NCBI RefSeq assembly: GCF_038396765.1
Contig: NZ_CP150096.1
Coordinates: 5,439,001-5,503,000, forward strand
Reading direction: 5' to 3'
Length of the DNA: 64,000 nt
Source of the DNA: Chitinophaga caseinilytica
Lineage (GTDB): Bacteria; Bacteroidota; Bacteroidia; Chitinophagales; Chitinophagaceae
Part shown: positions 25,121 to 34,155 of the stretch, piece by piece
How positions within the stretch are numbered: the first letter of the stretch is position 1
How the letters are laid out: every line of letters begins with the position of its first letter
The notes under the pieces: generated by a model
What the model saw: the letters and a program-made list of their open reading frames with translations, nothing else
What the model was told of the DNA's origin: nothing
Databases searched by the model: none
Translations under genes and position numbers: made by a program

Positions 25121-26548
25121 TCAATTATTTTCAAGAATGGCCGACACGCCCTGGATGGCCGCTGCCACTGCTTCCAGCTCCTGCACCGCCAGTTCGATGT
25201 CTTTATCCGTCGTGCGCCAGTTCACCAGCGCCGCCCGCATCGCCGGAAGGCCGGCGTATTGCGTGGGGGTCACGTACACTACGCCCCGCTTGTTGAGCGC
25301 CTGTAAAAAGACGCGGATATGTTCGGCCAGTTTTCTGTCTTCCATATTGAACGTAAAGCAGGCCACGCACATCTTCACGGGCGCCAGCAGGCGGAAGTGC
25401 CCGCTTTTCTCCAGCATTTCACCGAAACGCTGGGCCTGGTTTACGTTTTGCTCCACGATGTCGCGGTACCCTTCCGCACCATAGGCGCGAAGGGAGAACC
25501 AGGCAGGCAAAGCCCGCAGCCGGCGCGAGTTTTCGGGAGCGTAGTTAATGTAGTTGAAGTTTTGCGCCGGGTCGCCCAGGTACGCCGCGCCCGCATTCTG
25601 GAACACTTCCAGTTGCAGCCCCGGGTGGCGGCTGAACAGCATCGCGCAGTCGTAGGGCACGTTCAGCCATTTATGCGCATCGATGGTAATACTGTCTGCC
25701 TGGTCCCAGCCATTAAGAAAGTGCCGGAAACGGGGGCTGACGGCCGCGAACCCTCCGAAGGCCGCGTCTATATGCAGCCAGAACGGATGTTTATGTTTGA
25801 GCGCCGCGATGGCGGCGATATCGTCGAAATCCACGGTATTCACGGTGCCGGCGGAAGCCACGTAAATGAAAGGCGTATCCGGGTTATAGGCGATCCATTG
25901 CTCCAGGGCCCGCACGTCTACCGCTTCGCGCCCCGGAAGGGTGGACAGCGTCACCAGGCTGTTGCGGCCCAGGCCGAGCATCGACAAAGCCTTTACCACG
26001 CTGGAATGCGGCGTGGCGGCCAGTACTTTTATATCGGGAAGCGCGCCCACGCCCTGCGCGGCCACGTTCACCCCGTATTGCTCGCCCAGCCATTGCCGCG
26101 CGGCCGCCAGTCCCGTAAAGTTGGACATGGTAGCGCCCGTCACGAAAACACCTTCATAAGCTTCCGGCAGGGAAAACAACTGGCGGAGCAACTGCAACGT
26201 TTCTTTCTCCAGGGTAAATGCGAGCGAAGATTTGTCGGCCGCGTTCATATCCACCGCGCTGGCCAGCCAGTCGCCCGAAAGCGCCGCCGGCGTAACGCCG
26301 CCCGTCACGAAGCCGAAATACCTGGGGCCCGCGCAGGCGGTGAGGTAGGCGCCGAACCGGTTGTCGAACAGCTCCAAAGCCCCCTGGCCGCCGATCCCTT
26401 TTTCAGGCAAACCGGGCACCGGGATGGCGGGCATTTCCATACTCACCGGCAGTTCGTTGATGCAGCCGAGGAAATCGCCGGCGTAATCTGCGGTCTGTTG
26501 CAAAAGTTCATCGAATCGGGAAAGGTCCTCGCGGAAAATTGCATTCAT
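25121..26548 (-). CDS. PLP-dependent aromatic amino acid decarboxylase family
   Basis: 475 residues. Group II PLP decarboxylase: TGATMSNFTGLAAAR in the middle, then LHIDAAFGGFAAVSP and SITIDAHKWLNVPYDCAML with the PLP lysine at K293. It resembles tyrosine/DOPA/tryptophan or phenylacetaldehyde-forming enzymes; the substrate cannot be decided. The likely operon is decarboxylase, EamA exporter, GNAT-DinB, GNAT (minus strand). The upstream region (26627-26643) contains the same motif found in the mocR promoter, suggesting control by that regulator. Confidence 0.9.
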   Translation of the reverse strand: MNAIFREDLSRFDELLQQTADYAGDFLGCINELPVSMEMPAIPVPGLPEKGIGGQGALELFDNRFGAYLTACAGPRYFGFVTGGVTPAALSGDWLASAVDMNAADKSSLAFTLEKETLQLLRQLFSLPEAYEGVFVTGATMSNFTGLAAARQWLGEQYGVNVAAQGVGALPDIKVLAATPHSSVVKALSMLGLGRNSLVTLSTLPGREAVDVRALEQWIAYNPDTPFIYVASAGTVNTVDFDDIAAIAALKHKHPFWLHIDAAFGGFAAVSPRFRHFLNGWDQADSITIDAHKWLNVPYDCAMLFSRHPGLQLEVFQNAGAAYLGDPAQNFNYINYAPENSRRLRALPAWFSLRAYGAEGYRDIVEQNVNQAQRFGEMLEKSGHFRLLAPVKMCVACFTFNMEDRKLAEHIRVFLQALNKRGVVYVTPTQYAGLPAMRAALVNWRTTDKDIELAVQELEAVAAAIQGVSAILENN

Positions 26549-26606
26549 ATGGTGGCGTATTAACGTTGAAATGACGCTCCAAAATTCCAGCTATTCCCGC
26601 ATAAAA

Positions 26607-26643
26607 AACAGATTCAGTTTTGAGTTTTTTGACCAGATCAGAT
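26607..26643. promoter_or_regulatory. Bipartite element shared with the mocR promoter (decarboxylase copy)
   Basis: AACAGATTC at 26607-26615 and TTTTGACCAGATCAGAT at 26627-26643 match, in the same order and spacing, the elements in front of mocR (27771-27807): 29 of 37 bases agree. It lies 60-95 nt upstream of the decarboxylase ATG. Candidate operator for the MocR regulator. Confidence 0.6.
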
Positions 26644-26732
26644 GACAGTATGAACCATAAAAGTCCATGACGAACGCCATTCGTCAACCGTACGGACCGA
26701 AATATGTAAGTACTTACAGAGCGGAAAGGAAA

Positions 26733-27260
26733 TCAGAAGAGCAGGCCGCCCTTTTCGAGGTCGAGGAGGAACTGTTTGCGCCAGATGCCGCCGGCATAGC
26801 CGGTGAGGGCGCCGCCGGAGCCGATAACGCGGTGGCAGGGCACGATGATGGCGATGTTGTTCCGGCCGTTGGCGGTACCGGCCGCGCGGATGCTTTTCAC
26901 ATTGCCGAGGCGCTTGGCGAGGGCGAGATAGGTTATGGTTTCGCCGAAGGGAATGGTCAGCAGGTTTTGCCAGACGAGTTGCTGGAACGGGGAGCCTTCC
27001 TGCCGGAGCGGAAGGTCGAACGCGCGGAGGTCTTTCCGGAAATATGCGTCCAGCTGGGCGGCGCATTCGCGGAGCAGCGGCGTGGGCGTTTCATCGGGAA
27101 AGGCTTGCTGGATGGCGGATTCGTGGTGCAAGGGTATAGCCGCTTCCGTAGGGATCGAGGGCGCGGGTTCTTTATCTATGAAAGAAACCTTCGAAATATA
27201 TCCCTCCGTTTCCGCGATCATGATGCGCCCCAGCGGGGAATCCATGTACAACACGCTCAT
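26733..27260 (-). CDS. Methylated-DNA--protein-cysteine S-methyltransferase
   Basis: 175 residues. C-terminal catalytic block with FQQLVWQNLLTIPFGETITYLALAKRLG followed by NIAIIVPCHRVIGSGGALTGYAGG, where Cys142 in PCHRV accepts the alkyl group from O6-alkylguanine. The N-terminal domain is partly conserved (SPLGRIMIAETEGYISKV). It overlaps the upstream DinB gene by 4 nt on the same strand (ATGA-type junction), so the two are translationally coupled. Alkyl-damage repair. Confidence 0.93.
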   Translation of the reverse strand: MSVLYMDSPLGRIMIAETEGYISKVSFIDKEPAPSIPTEAAIPLHHESAIQQAFPDETPTPLLRECAAQLDAYFRKDLRAFDLPLRQEGSPFQQLVWQNLLTIPFGETITYLALAKRLGNVKSIRAAGTANGRNNIAIIVPCHRVIGSGGALTGYAGGIWRKQFLLDLEKGGLLF

Positions 27261-27727
27261 TTCCCGAAATTAAGGAGTTTGAAGATGGTGAACAGGTGAT
27301 GCGATTCGTGGAGGACGAACATCTCGATGAGCTGCGCCGCGGAAACGGTGCCATACGCCTGGTGGCGGCCCTGCCGCCGGAAATCCCCGGCCTTCAGCCC
27401 CTCCACGAAACGGACGAACGCCTCCCGGTCGTGCCGGTATTGGACCAGCAGCTCGCGGTTCGACAATTTCCTGTATTCCGCGAACAGCGCATCTTCCTGC
27501 CAGACATACGGCTCGAAAAGCGGCGTTTCCTCGTCGGCCACGCGCTGCAGCCGCCGCTGGAATATGGGATGGAACACGGCCAGGTGGGCGATGTTATCGA
27601 TGGCCGACCATTTACCGGGGTGAACTTCCTGCCGGAGCACATCGTCGGCCACGCCGCCGGTCATTTCCCCGATCGAAAGATGCTGCGTGCGCAGGCGTAA
27701 ATCCACACTGAAAGGCAGGTGTTGCAT
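27257..27727 (-). CDS. DinB family protein
   Basis: 156 residues, a four-helix bundle of the DinB/YfiT kind. VHPGKWSAIDNIAHLAVFHPIFQRRL holds the first His motif and LIEMFVLHESHHLFTIFKLL the C-terminal HxxxH-like pair for metal binding. Such proteins act as metal-dependent thiol transferases or hydrolases. Here it precedes the MGMT gene with a 4-nt overlap, which suggests a shared role in protection from alkylating or electrophilic compounds. The divergent mocR promoter lies upstream. Confidence 0.85.
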   Translation of the reverse strand: MQHLPFSVDLRLRTQHLSIGEMTGGVADDVLRQEVHPGKWSAIDNIAHLAVFHPIFQRRLQRVADEETPLFEPYVWQEDALFAEYRKLSNRELLVQYRHDREAFVRFVEGLKAGDFRRQGRHQAYGTVSAAQLIEMFVLHESHHLFTIFKLLNFGK

Positions 27728-27765
27728 GGCAAATCCGTTTTATCATGGAAAGATATGTTTTTTTA

Positions 27766-27807
27766 ATTGGAACAGATTCCATTTTCGTACTTTTGACCAT
27801 ATCAGAT
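27766..27807 (+). promoter_or_regulatory. mocR promoter and candidate autoregulatory element
   Basis: A -7 box TACTTTTG at 27788-27795 gives a leader of about 19 nt to the ATG. An inverted repeat ATTGGAA (27766-27772), CAGA, TTCCATT (27777-27783), 6 of 7 pairs, covers the -33 area, and TTTTGACCATATCAGAT (27791-27807) covers the -7 box and start site. The pair AACAGATTC + TTTTGACCAnATCAGAT recurs upstream of the decarboxylase. Confidence 0.6.
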
Positions 27808-27817
27808 TTGCAAAACC

Positions 27818-29230
27818 ATGGAACATCTGTATCTCCAGGTGGCCGACCGCATCCAGGCCATGATCGAAAAGGAAGTGATCCGCATCGGCGACAAGCTGCC
27901 GTCTGTCCGCTCGCTCAGCAAGGAGCAGGGCATCAGCATGAGCACCGTCTTCCAGGCGTATTACCACCTGGAAAGCAAGGGCTTCATCGAACCACGGCCC
28001 AAATCGGGCTACTACGTGCGGTTCTCGCCCCGGCGGCTGCCGGAGCTCCCCAGCGCCACGCGCCCCGTCAAACGGGCGACAGACGTGAACGTCAGCGAAA
28101 TGATCACGGAAGTGTTTTCCCACCACGGGCCAGATCTGTTGCGGTTTTCCACCGCTTCTCCGTCTGAACCGCTCCTCCCCTCCGCCAAACTCGCCAAAAG
28201 CATGATCGCGGCGCTGCGGGAGAACAATGGCGGCCTCATTTACGAGAACCTCCAGGGCAACCTGCCCCTCCGCCGCCAGATCGCGCGGATGAGCATCCAG
28301 TGGGGCGGCAGCATTACGGAACACGATGTGGTCACTACTACCGGCTGTATGGACGCCCTCACCCTCTGCCTGTCGGCCACCACCCAGCCCGGCGACGTCA
28401 TCGCCCTGGAAAGCCCCGCCTACAGCGGCACCTTCCAGCTCGCGGAAAGCCTCGGCCTCAAGGTGCTGGAAGTGCCCACCAACCCCATTTGCGGGCCAGA
28501 CCTGGAGTACCTCGACAAAGCCATCCCCAAATTCAAGATCAAGGCCTGCGTTTTCGTGACCAACTTCTCCAACCCCATCGGCTCCTGCATGCCCGATAAA
28601 AACAAGCGGGAACTGGTGCGGCTCATGAACAAATACGACATCCCCCTTATCGAAGACGATATCTACGCCGATCTCTATTTCGGTAAACTCCGGCCCAGCA
28701 GCTGCAAGCAATACGACCGCAACGGCAATGTGCTCCTCTGCAATTCCTTCAGCAAATCCCTCGCGCCGGGGTACCGTGTGGGCTGGACCGTTCCCGGAAA
28801 GTACAAGGAACGCGTGCTCCGCCTCAAACTGAACCATACCATTTCCAGCGCCACGCTGCCGCAGGCCGCTATCGGGCATTTCCTCGAAAACGGCCGCTAC
28901 GAGCACCATATGCGCAACCTCCGCAAAATGCTCCACACCCAATGCCTGCGCTACCAGCAGGCCGTGGCCGACTATTTCCCGGAAGATACCTGCGTAACCC
29001 GCCCGCAAGGCGGCTATGTGCTATGGCTGGAGCTGAACGAGAACATCAATACCATCGAACTGTACGAACAGGCCCTGCGGCGCAAGATCTCCTTTGCACC
29101 GGGGCGCATTTTCACGCTGCAAGACCGCTATACGAACTGCATGCGCATCAGCTATTCCAACCCCTGGAGCAAAGCGGTGGACGACGGGCTCAAAACCCTC
29201 GGCAAACTGGCGCACCAGCTCATGAAATAA
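27818..29230 (+). CDS. MocR/GntR-type PLP-dependent regulator
   Basis: 470 residues. An N-terminal GntR-type winged helix (residues 1-70: YLQVADRIQAMIEKEVIRIGDKLPSVRSLS, then STVFQAYYHLESKGFIEPR) is followed by an aminotransferase class I domain with the PLP lysine K313 in SFSKSLAPGYRVGW and a conserved C-terminal RISYSNPW. MocR-type regulators sense PLP or PLP adducts (as in GabR and PdxR) and bind paired DNA elements. Paired elements lie in its own promoter and upstream of the decarboxylase, fitting autoregulation plus control of an amine or amino acid pathway. It is divergent from the DinB/MGMT pair. Confidence 0.9.
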   Translation: MEHLYLQVADRIQAMIEKEVIRIGDKLPSVRSLSKEQGISMSTVFQAYYHLESKGFIEPRPKSGYYVRFSPRRLPELPSATRPVKRATDVNVSEMITEVFSHHGPDLLRFSTASPSEPLLPSAKLAKSMIAALRENNGGLIYENLQGNLPLRRQIARMSIQWGGSITEHDVVTTTGCMDALTLCLSATTQPGDVIALESPAYSGTFQLAESLGLKVLEVPTNPICGPDLEYLDKAIPKFKIKACVFVTNFSNPIGSCMPDKNKRELVRLMNKYDIPLIEDDIYADLYFGKLRPSSCKQYDRNGNVLLCNSFSKSLAPGYRVGWTVPGKYKERVLRLKLNHTISSATLPQAAIGHFLENGRYEHHMRNLRKMLHTQCLRYQQAVADYFPEDTCVTRPQGGYVLWLELNENINTIELYEQALRRKISFAPGRIFTLQDRYTNCMRISYSNPWSKAVDDGLKTLGKLAHQLMK

Positions 29231-29254
29231 AAAACCGGGGCAGGAATGCCCCGG
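29228..29254 (-). terminator. Terminator of the MacB-like permease gene
   Basis: An 8-bp stem CCGGGGCA / TGCCCCGG with loop GGAA and a run of T on the minus strand (plus-strand A's 29228-29234). It ends the minus-strand transcript from 31709. The same hairpin core recurs at 31873-31894 and 38744-38765. Confidence 0.75.
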
Positions 29255-29330
29255 CATAAATACGAATGAACAATTGAAAAAATCCGGTCCCGCGGAGTTG
29301 CGGATTGCGGGCCGGTATAAGTTGAATAAT

Positions 29331-31709
29331 TTACTCCACTTTCAGATTACGGACAGGGTTGGCCAGCGCCGCCTTAACGGATTGGAAACTCACCGTCAGC
29401 AAAGCGATCAGCACAGACACGCAACCTGCCAGCGCGAACGACTGCCAGCCGACAGACACGCGGTAGGAAAAGTCCATCAACCATTGCGAAACGCCCCAGT
29501 ACGCCAACGGCGCCGCCAACACGAAGGCAATGGCCACCAATGCCACAAAATCCCTGGACAGCAACACCGTGATATTCAATACCGATGCGCCCAGCACTTT
29601 CCTGATCCCGATCTCCCTGATCCTCGTTTCGGCCATATACATGGCCAGGCCCAGCAGCCCCAGGCAGGATATGAAGATCGTAAGCCCGGCAAACAGGGCG
29701 GAAAGGGTGCCCAAACGCTGTACGCTGTCGAATTTCCGGGCGTATTCCTCGTCTACGAACTTGTATTCGAAAGGGAATTCGGGATTGTATTTATGGAAGA
29801 TAGTTTCCGCTTTTTGAAGATTGACGGCTACGTCGTTTTTATCGTTCAGCTTGATCTGCATGACGTTCAACCCGAGGAAACTGCTTTTGGCGCCGCAGAT
29901 GAGGATCGGGCGGGCGGATTCGTAAGGGTTCTTCAGCACCACGTCTTTTATCACGCCGATCACATGCCAATCCGTCCCCAGATCGCTCACGATCTGACCG
30001 ATCGGTTGTTTGAAGTGCATCACTTTCAGCGCCGCTTCGTTGATGATGAGCCCCAGCGAATCGGTAGGGAATTTCTGCAGGTCGAAATCGCGGCCCTCGA
30101 TGAATTGCAGGCCGGCAGTAACACCGAGGCCTTCATCGGTAGCGTACCGGTCGAAAGAAGTGTTATCGTTAGGATCTTTCCCCTGCCAGTTCTGCCCCCA
30201 TCCACCGCTCCACCTTTCCGTGAGCGGCGCGTTCGTTTTGGCGACCGACGTGGCAACGCCCGACTGGATCAGCTCATTTTTGATGAGCGCATAGTTCCTG
30301 GAAATATCGTCTGTCAGAAAGTGATAAATGAGGTGATCCCGCTCGTAGCCTACTTCCCTGGCCTGTACATGGTTGATCTGCCGCTTTACGATGATAGTGC
30401 AGATGATGAGGAAAATAGCGATGGTAAACTGGAATATTACCAATACTTTCCGGGGCGTCACCAGCGCGTTGCTCCGTTTGAACGTGCCTTTCAGTACGCT
30501 CAGGGGCTTGTAGGCCGACAGGAAAAACGCGGGATAACTCCCCGCCAGTAAGCCCGTGAACAGCACGAACCCGCCGAGGGCGAGCCATGTATAGACATTG
30601 GTAAAGTCCAGGAACAGGTCTTTTTCCGTCAATTGGTTGAAAGCAGGCATGCACCCCATTACGATCACAACAGCCATGATCCCCGCCAGCAGCGCCGTAC
30701 AAACCGATTCTCCCACAAACTGGAAAACAAGCGCGCTTTTCCTGGCGCCCGACACTTTGCGGATACCTACTTCCTTCGCCCGCTTTTCGCTGCGGGCGGT
30801 GGTCATGTTCATAAAATTGATGCAGGCGATCAGGAGAATGAAACCGGCGATGACAGCAAACAGCCGGATCAGCGCAATGCGCCCGCCACCGTCTTCCACC
30901 CCATTGGTGAAGCTCGAATACATGCGCCAGCGCGCCATCGGGTAAGCGAAGAACTCCCATTTGAGGGTTTTGGCTTCGCCATCGTACCGCTGCTTGAGGT
31001 CCTTTAACTTCCCCGACATCACGGCGAAATCGGCGTTTTCTTTCAACAGTAGAAAGGTGTTGGTGCCATTGTCGTTCCAGCCAAACTCGCTGCCATTCGG
31101 GTTCTCCTGGGCAGCCCAGGGCACGAGGTAATCGAAACTGAAATACGAATTTCGCGGGGGATCTTTAACGATTCCGGTTACCGTGAAAAGTTCACCATTG
31201 TCGATTTTCACTAATTTCCCCAGTGCGTTCCCGTCTCCGAAAAAGGTCTTGGCGGATTTCTCGGTCAGCACCACGGAATGTTTGTCGCGGAGCGCCGTGG
31301 CAAGGTTCCCCGTCAGCATGGGAAAAGTGAACATTTGCAGAAAACCTTCGTCCACCAACAACCCGGATTGATTCACTTTCTTTTCTCCCACTGTAAAAAG
31401 CAGGCTGCCGTTTGCTTTCACGCGAACGGCCTTTTCCACTTCCGGCAGATCGTTTTCGAGAACGGGGCCTGTGAGCGCCGATACGCCGCTCCAACTGGAA
31501 AGCTTCCCTTCCGACGCCACGCGGTTCCAGACTTCGTAAATCCTGTCTTTCTTCTCATGAAAATTGTCGTAACTCCTTTCGTCCTGGATCCACAACAAGA
31601 TCAGGATGGCCGATGCCATACCGATGGCCAGCCCGGCGATATTGATAAAGGAAAAACCTTTGCTGTTCAGCATGTGCCGCCCGGCGATTTTCAGGAAGTT
31701 TCTAACCAT
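29331..31709 (-). CDS. MacB/FtsX-type ABC transporter permease
   Basis: 792 residues from ATG 31709 (MVRNFLKIAGRHM); a longer start at 31757 is less likely. Two copies of the pattern: an N-terminal transmembrane helix followed by a periplasmic core domain (residues about 50-240), then three membrane helices with the FtsX motif RAKEVGIRKVSGA; a second periplasmic domain and final helices with RIREIGIRKVLGA follow. This is the duplicated 8-TM permease typical of Bacteroidota MacB-like systems, possibly for lipoprotein or antimicrobial export or cell-envelope stress. No ATPase gene is adjacent, so the partner must lie elsewhere. Confidence 0.9.
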   Translation of the reverse strand: MVRNFLKIAGRHMLNSKGFSFINIAGLAIGMASAILILLWIQDERSYDNFHEKKDRIYEVWNRVASEGKLSSWSGVSALTGPVLENDLPEVEKAVRVKANGSLLFTVGEKKVNQSGLLVDEGFLQMFTFPMLTGNLATALRDKHSVVLTEKSAKTFFGDGNALGKLVKIDNGELFTVTGIVKDPPRNSYFSFDYLVPWAAQENPNGSEFGWNDNGTNTFLLLKENADFAVMSGKLKDLKQRYDGEAKTLKWEFFAYPMARWRMYSSFTNGVEDGGGRIALIRLFAVIAGFILLIACINFMNMTTARSEKRAKEVGIRKVSGARKSALVFQFVGESVCTALLAGIMAVVIVMGCMPAFNQLTEKDLFLDFTNVYTWLALGGFVLFTGLLAGSYPAFFLSAYKPLSVLKGTFKRSNALVTPRKVLVIFQFTIAIFLIICTIIVKRQINHVQAREVGYERDHLIYHFLTDDISRNYALIKNELIQSGVATSVAKTNAPLTERWSGGWGQNWQGKDPNDNTSFDRYATDEGLGVTAGLQFIEGRDFDLQKFPTDSLGLIINEAALKVMHFKQPIGQIVSDLGTDWHVIGVIKDVVLKNPYESARPILICGAKSSFLGLNVMQIKLNDKNDVAVNLQKAETIFHKYNPEFPFEYKFVDEEYARKFDSVQRLGTLSALFAGLTIFISCLGLLGLAMYMAETRIREIGIRKVLGASVLNITVLLSRDFVALVAIAFVLAAPLAYWGVSQWLMDFSYRVSVGWQSFALAGCVSVLIALLTVSFQSVKAALANPVRNLKVE

Positions 31710-31865
31710 ACAGGAATGCTTTGAAGTTGATGGATCGGTTGCGGCAGGGTCGTCCAATAAAATGCCAATATCCTATCCAATTGATTTACAATAATATATA
31801 AACCTTTCATGTGATGAAATTGGGCTATTTTGATACAGCTACTGTCCGATTCCGGACATTGTACG

Positions 31866-31894
31866 AAAAAAAACCGGGGCATGAATGCCCCGGT
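31866..31894 (-). terminator. Terminator of the efflux operon
   Basis: ACCGGGGCAT (31873-31882), loop GA, ATGCCCCGGT (31885-31894) is a perfect 10-bp stem followed, on the minus strand, by a T-run. It lies 37 nt past the last permease stop. The 16-mer GTTACCTACAACTGTT sits just upstream of it (31899-31914), as also before the terminator at 38744. Confidence 0.85.
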
Positions 31895-31930
31895 GTCCGT
31901 TACCTACAACTGTTACACTGTTAAAAAAAT

Positions 31931-33046
31931 TTATACGGTTTTCCGGTAATTCCAGATCGCCACCGCGTTCAGGCCCACGGCAAATACCACCATGATGCCC
32001 AGGTCCATACGAATATCTTCCCACCCACTCCCCTTCAGCATCACCATCCGCATCACCTTCACGAAATACGCGACAGGATTGAACTGCGTGATACGCTGCG
32101 CCCATCCCGGCATGCTTTCTATGGGCGTGAACAGCCCGCTCATGAGGATGCAGATGATGAGGAAAAACCAGGTCACGAACATCGACTGCTGCTGCGTTTC
32201 CGTGAACGTGGAAATCAACAGCCCCAACCCCAGCATCACCACCAGGTAAACGGCCGCGAAGAGGAACACCCAGCCGATGCTCCCCTCGAAAGGCAGGCTG
32301 AACACGAGCTTGCCGACCAATAACCCGAATGCCAGCTCGAACAGCGCGATGATCCAGAACGGGAGCAGCTTCCCGATGATGAAATGATGCTTGCGGATAG
32401 GCGTTACGTTGAGCTGCTCGATCGTCCCGATCTCCTTTTCCTTTACGATGTTCATGCCCGATAAAAACGCGCCAATCAGCGTCACCAGCACCACCAAAAT
32501 CCCCGGCACCATGAAGTGCTTGTAATTCAGACGGGGATTGAACCAGTAACGGAAACTCATGTCGAAATGCGACGGCGCATCGTCTTCGTCGAGCGCGAGC
32601 CAGTCCAGCCGGATGCGGCGGTTGAAATCCCCGATGATGCTTTGGGCGTACCCCGCCGCCAGGCCGGCTTTGCTGCCGTTGATGGCGTTCACGAGCAATT
32701 GCACTTTGGCGTCCCCGTCGCGGACAAGGTCCCGCTCGAAATGCCGGGGAATGGTGAGGATGAGGTCGGCCTTGTTGGTCTCCAGGTCGTCGAACGCGGC
32801 CTCATCGCCCGTTTGGGCGTGGAGTTGGAAATAGCCCGAGGAAAGGAGTTTTCCTTTCAGCTGCTGGCTCCAGTTGCCACCGTCGTGGTCTACGATATCG
32901 ATGGAAAGATTGCGGATTTCGTAGTTGGCGGCGAAGGCGAGCACGAGCAGCTGTACCACCGGCACCACGAAGATGATGGGCAGCATCGATTTATTGCGGA
33001 AAATCTGCAAAAACTCCTTCTGCAATATGAAAAATATGGTACGCAT
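31931..33046 (-). CDS. ABC-2 type transporter permease (YbhR-like)
   Basis: 371 residues: one N-terminal helix, a large extracytoplasmic loop (residues about 45-185), then five helices with EKEIGTIEQLNVTPI, a signature of the ABC-2 permeases, and SGLFTPIESMPGWAQ. It pairs with the second permease to form a heterodimeric channel. It is the last gene of the operon: its ATG overlaps the stop of the previous permease by 1 nt. Drug or metabolite export role inferred from the operon. Confidence 0.92.
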   Translation of the reverse strand: MRTIFFILQKEFLQIFRNKSMLPIIFVVPVVQLLVLAFAANYEIRNLSIDIVDHDGGNWSQQLKGKLLSSGYFQLHAQTGDEAAFDDLETNKADLILTIPRHFERDLVRDGDAKVQLLVNAINGSKAGLAAGYAQSIIGDFNRRIRLDWLALDEDDAPSHFDMSFRYWFNPRLNYKHFMVPGILVVLVTLIGAFLSGMNIVKEKEIGTIEQLNVTPIRKHHFIIGKLLPFWIIALFELAFGLLVGKLVFSLPFEGSIGWVFLFAAVYLVVMLGLGLLISTFTETQQQSMFVTWFFLIICILMSGLFTPIESMPGWAQRITQFNPVAYFVKVMRMVMLKGSGWEDIRMDLGIMVVFAVGLNAVAIWNYRKTV

Positions 33047-34152
33047 CAGCTTAAACGGATATTGAATTTGCGAAGGCTCACCACGAGGAAAAACAGCGTC
33101 ATCCCGCTCAGAACGCCCATCGGCAGGGCAATCTGGCGTAGTCCGCTACCTTTCAGCATTATATCTTTCAGAATGATGATGAACCATTTTGCGGGAATGA
33201 TATTGCTCAGTACGCGCAGGGGCAGCGGCATGCTTTCGATGGGGAACACGAAGCCGCTGAGCAGGATCGTGGGCAGCAACAGCCCCATCATCGACATCAT
33301 CATGGCCGTTTGCTGCGAATTCGTTACGCTGGAAATGAGGATCCCCAGCGAAAGGGCCGTGAGGCAAAACAACCCGCAGGCCAGCAGCAGCAAAGCGAGG
33401 CTCCCTTTCAACGGCATCCCGAAAATGCCCGCACCGAGCGCCAGGATGATGTTGGCGATCACGAAAGACAACAAAATATACGGCACCACTTTCCCCGCGA
33501 TGATCATCAGCGGCCGCAACGGCGATACCAGGAGGATTTCCATCGTTCCCAGCTCCTTTTCCCGCGTGATGGTGATCGACGTCATCATCGCGCAAACCAG
33601 CATGAGGATGAGGGTCATCACGCCCGGCACGAACAGGAAAACGCTTTTCAGGGTGGGATTATATACCATCCGCACCTCGGGTTGGATCGTGAGCGGCAGG
33701 TGCTTCAAGCCCGTTTCCTCCTGCTGGTACTGCATGAGGATGGCGTTGGCGTAATTGATGAGCGTAGTGGCGGTATTGGGGTCAGACGCGTCGGTGAGCA
33801 ACTGCACGGCCGCTTTCCGCTCCCGGATGAAATTGCGCTGAAAACCGCCGGGGATCACGATCACCATCCGGATATCGCCCTTTTTGAAAGCCGGCATGAT
33901 GTCTTTCTCGCTGCGGAGGTTTTCGGCCAGGTCGAAGTACGTGGAAGCCGTGATCTTGCGGACGAGCCCATGGCTCAGGGGATCCTGCGACTGGTCCAGC
34001 ACCGCGATGCGCGCGTGGCGGATCTCGTTGGTGATGGCGAACCCGAACAGCACGATCAGCACCACCGGCATCCCGAACAGGATCAGGAGGGTGCGCCGGT
34101 CGCGGAAAATATGGAAGCATTCTTTTTTGACGAACTCGAAAAACTGTTTCAT
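33046..34152 (-). CDS. ABC-2 type transporter permease (YbhS-like)
   Basis: 368 residues with the same layout as the downstream permease: N-terminal helix, large loop, then five helices with TREKELGTMEILLVSPLRP and LSGFVFPIESMPLPLR. Sequence differs enough from its neighbour to form a heterodimer. Start 3 nt after the stop of the second ATPase gene. Together they correspond to YbhS/YbhR of enteric bacteria. Confidence 0.92.
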   Translation of the reverse strand: MKQFFEFVKKECFHIFRDRRTLLILFGMPVVLIVLFGFAITNEIRHARIAVLDQSQDPLSHGLVRKITASTYFDLAENLRSEKDIMPAFKKGDIRMVIVIPGGFQRNFIRERKAAVQLLTDASDPNTATTLINYANAILMQYQQEETGLKHLPLTIQPEVRMVYNPTLKSVFLFVPGVMTLILMLVCAMMTSITITREKELGTMEILLVSPLRPLMIIAGKVVPYILLSFVIANIILALGAGIFGMPLKGSLALLLLACGLFCLTALSLGILISSVTNSQQTAMMMSMMGLLLPTILLSGFVFPIESMPLPLRVLSNIIPAKWFIIILKDIMLKGSGLRQIALPMGVLSGMTLFFLVVSLRKFNIRLS

Positions 34153-34155
34153 GAT

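Noticed and set aside
25319..26563. A 414-codon plus-strand frame opposite the decarboxylase.
   Set aside because: Antisense shadow with no family pattern.
27743..29008. A 421-codon minus-strand frame opposite the MocR gene.
   Set aside because: Antisense; the MocR frame has HTH and PLP motifs, and the antisense one has none.
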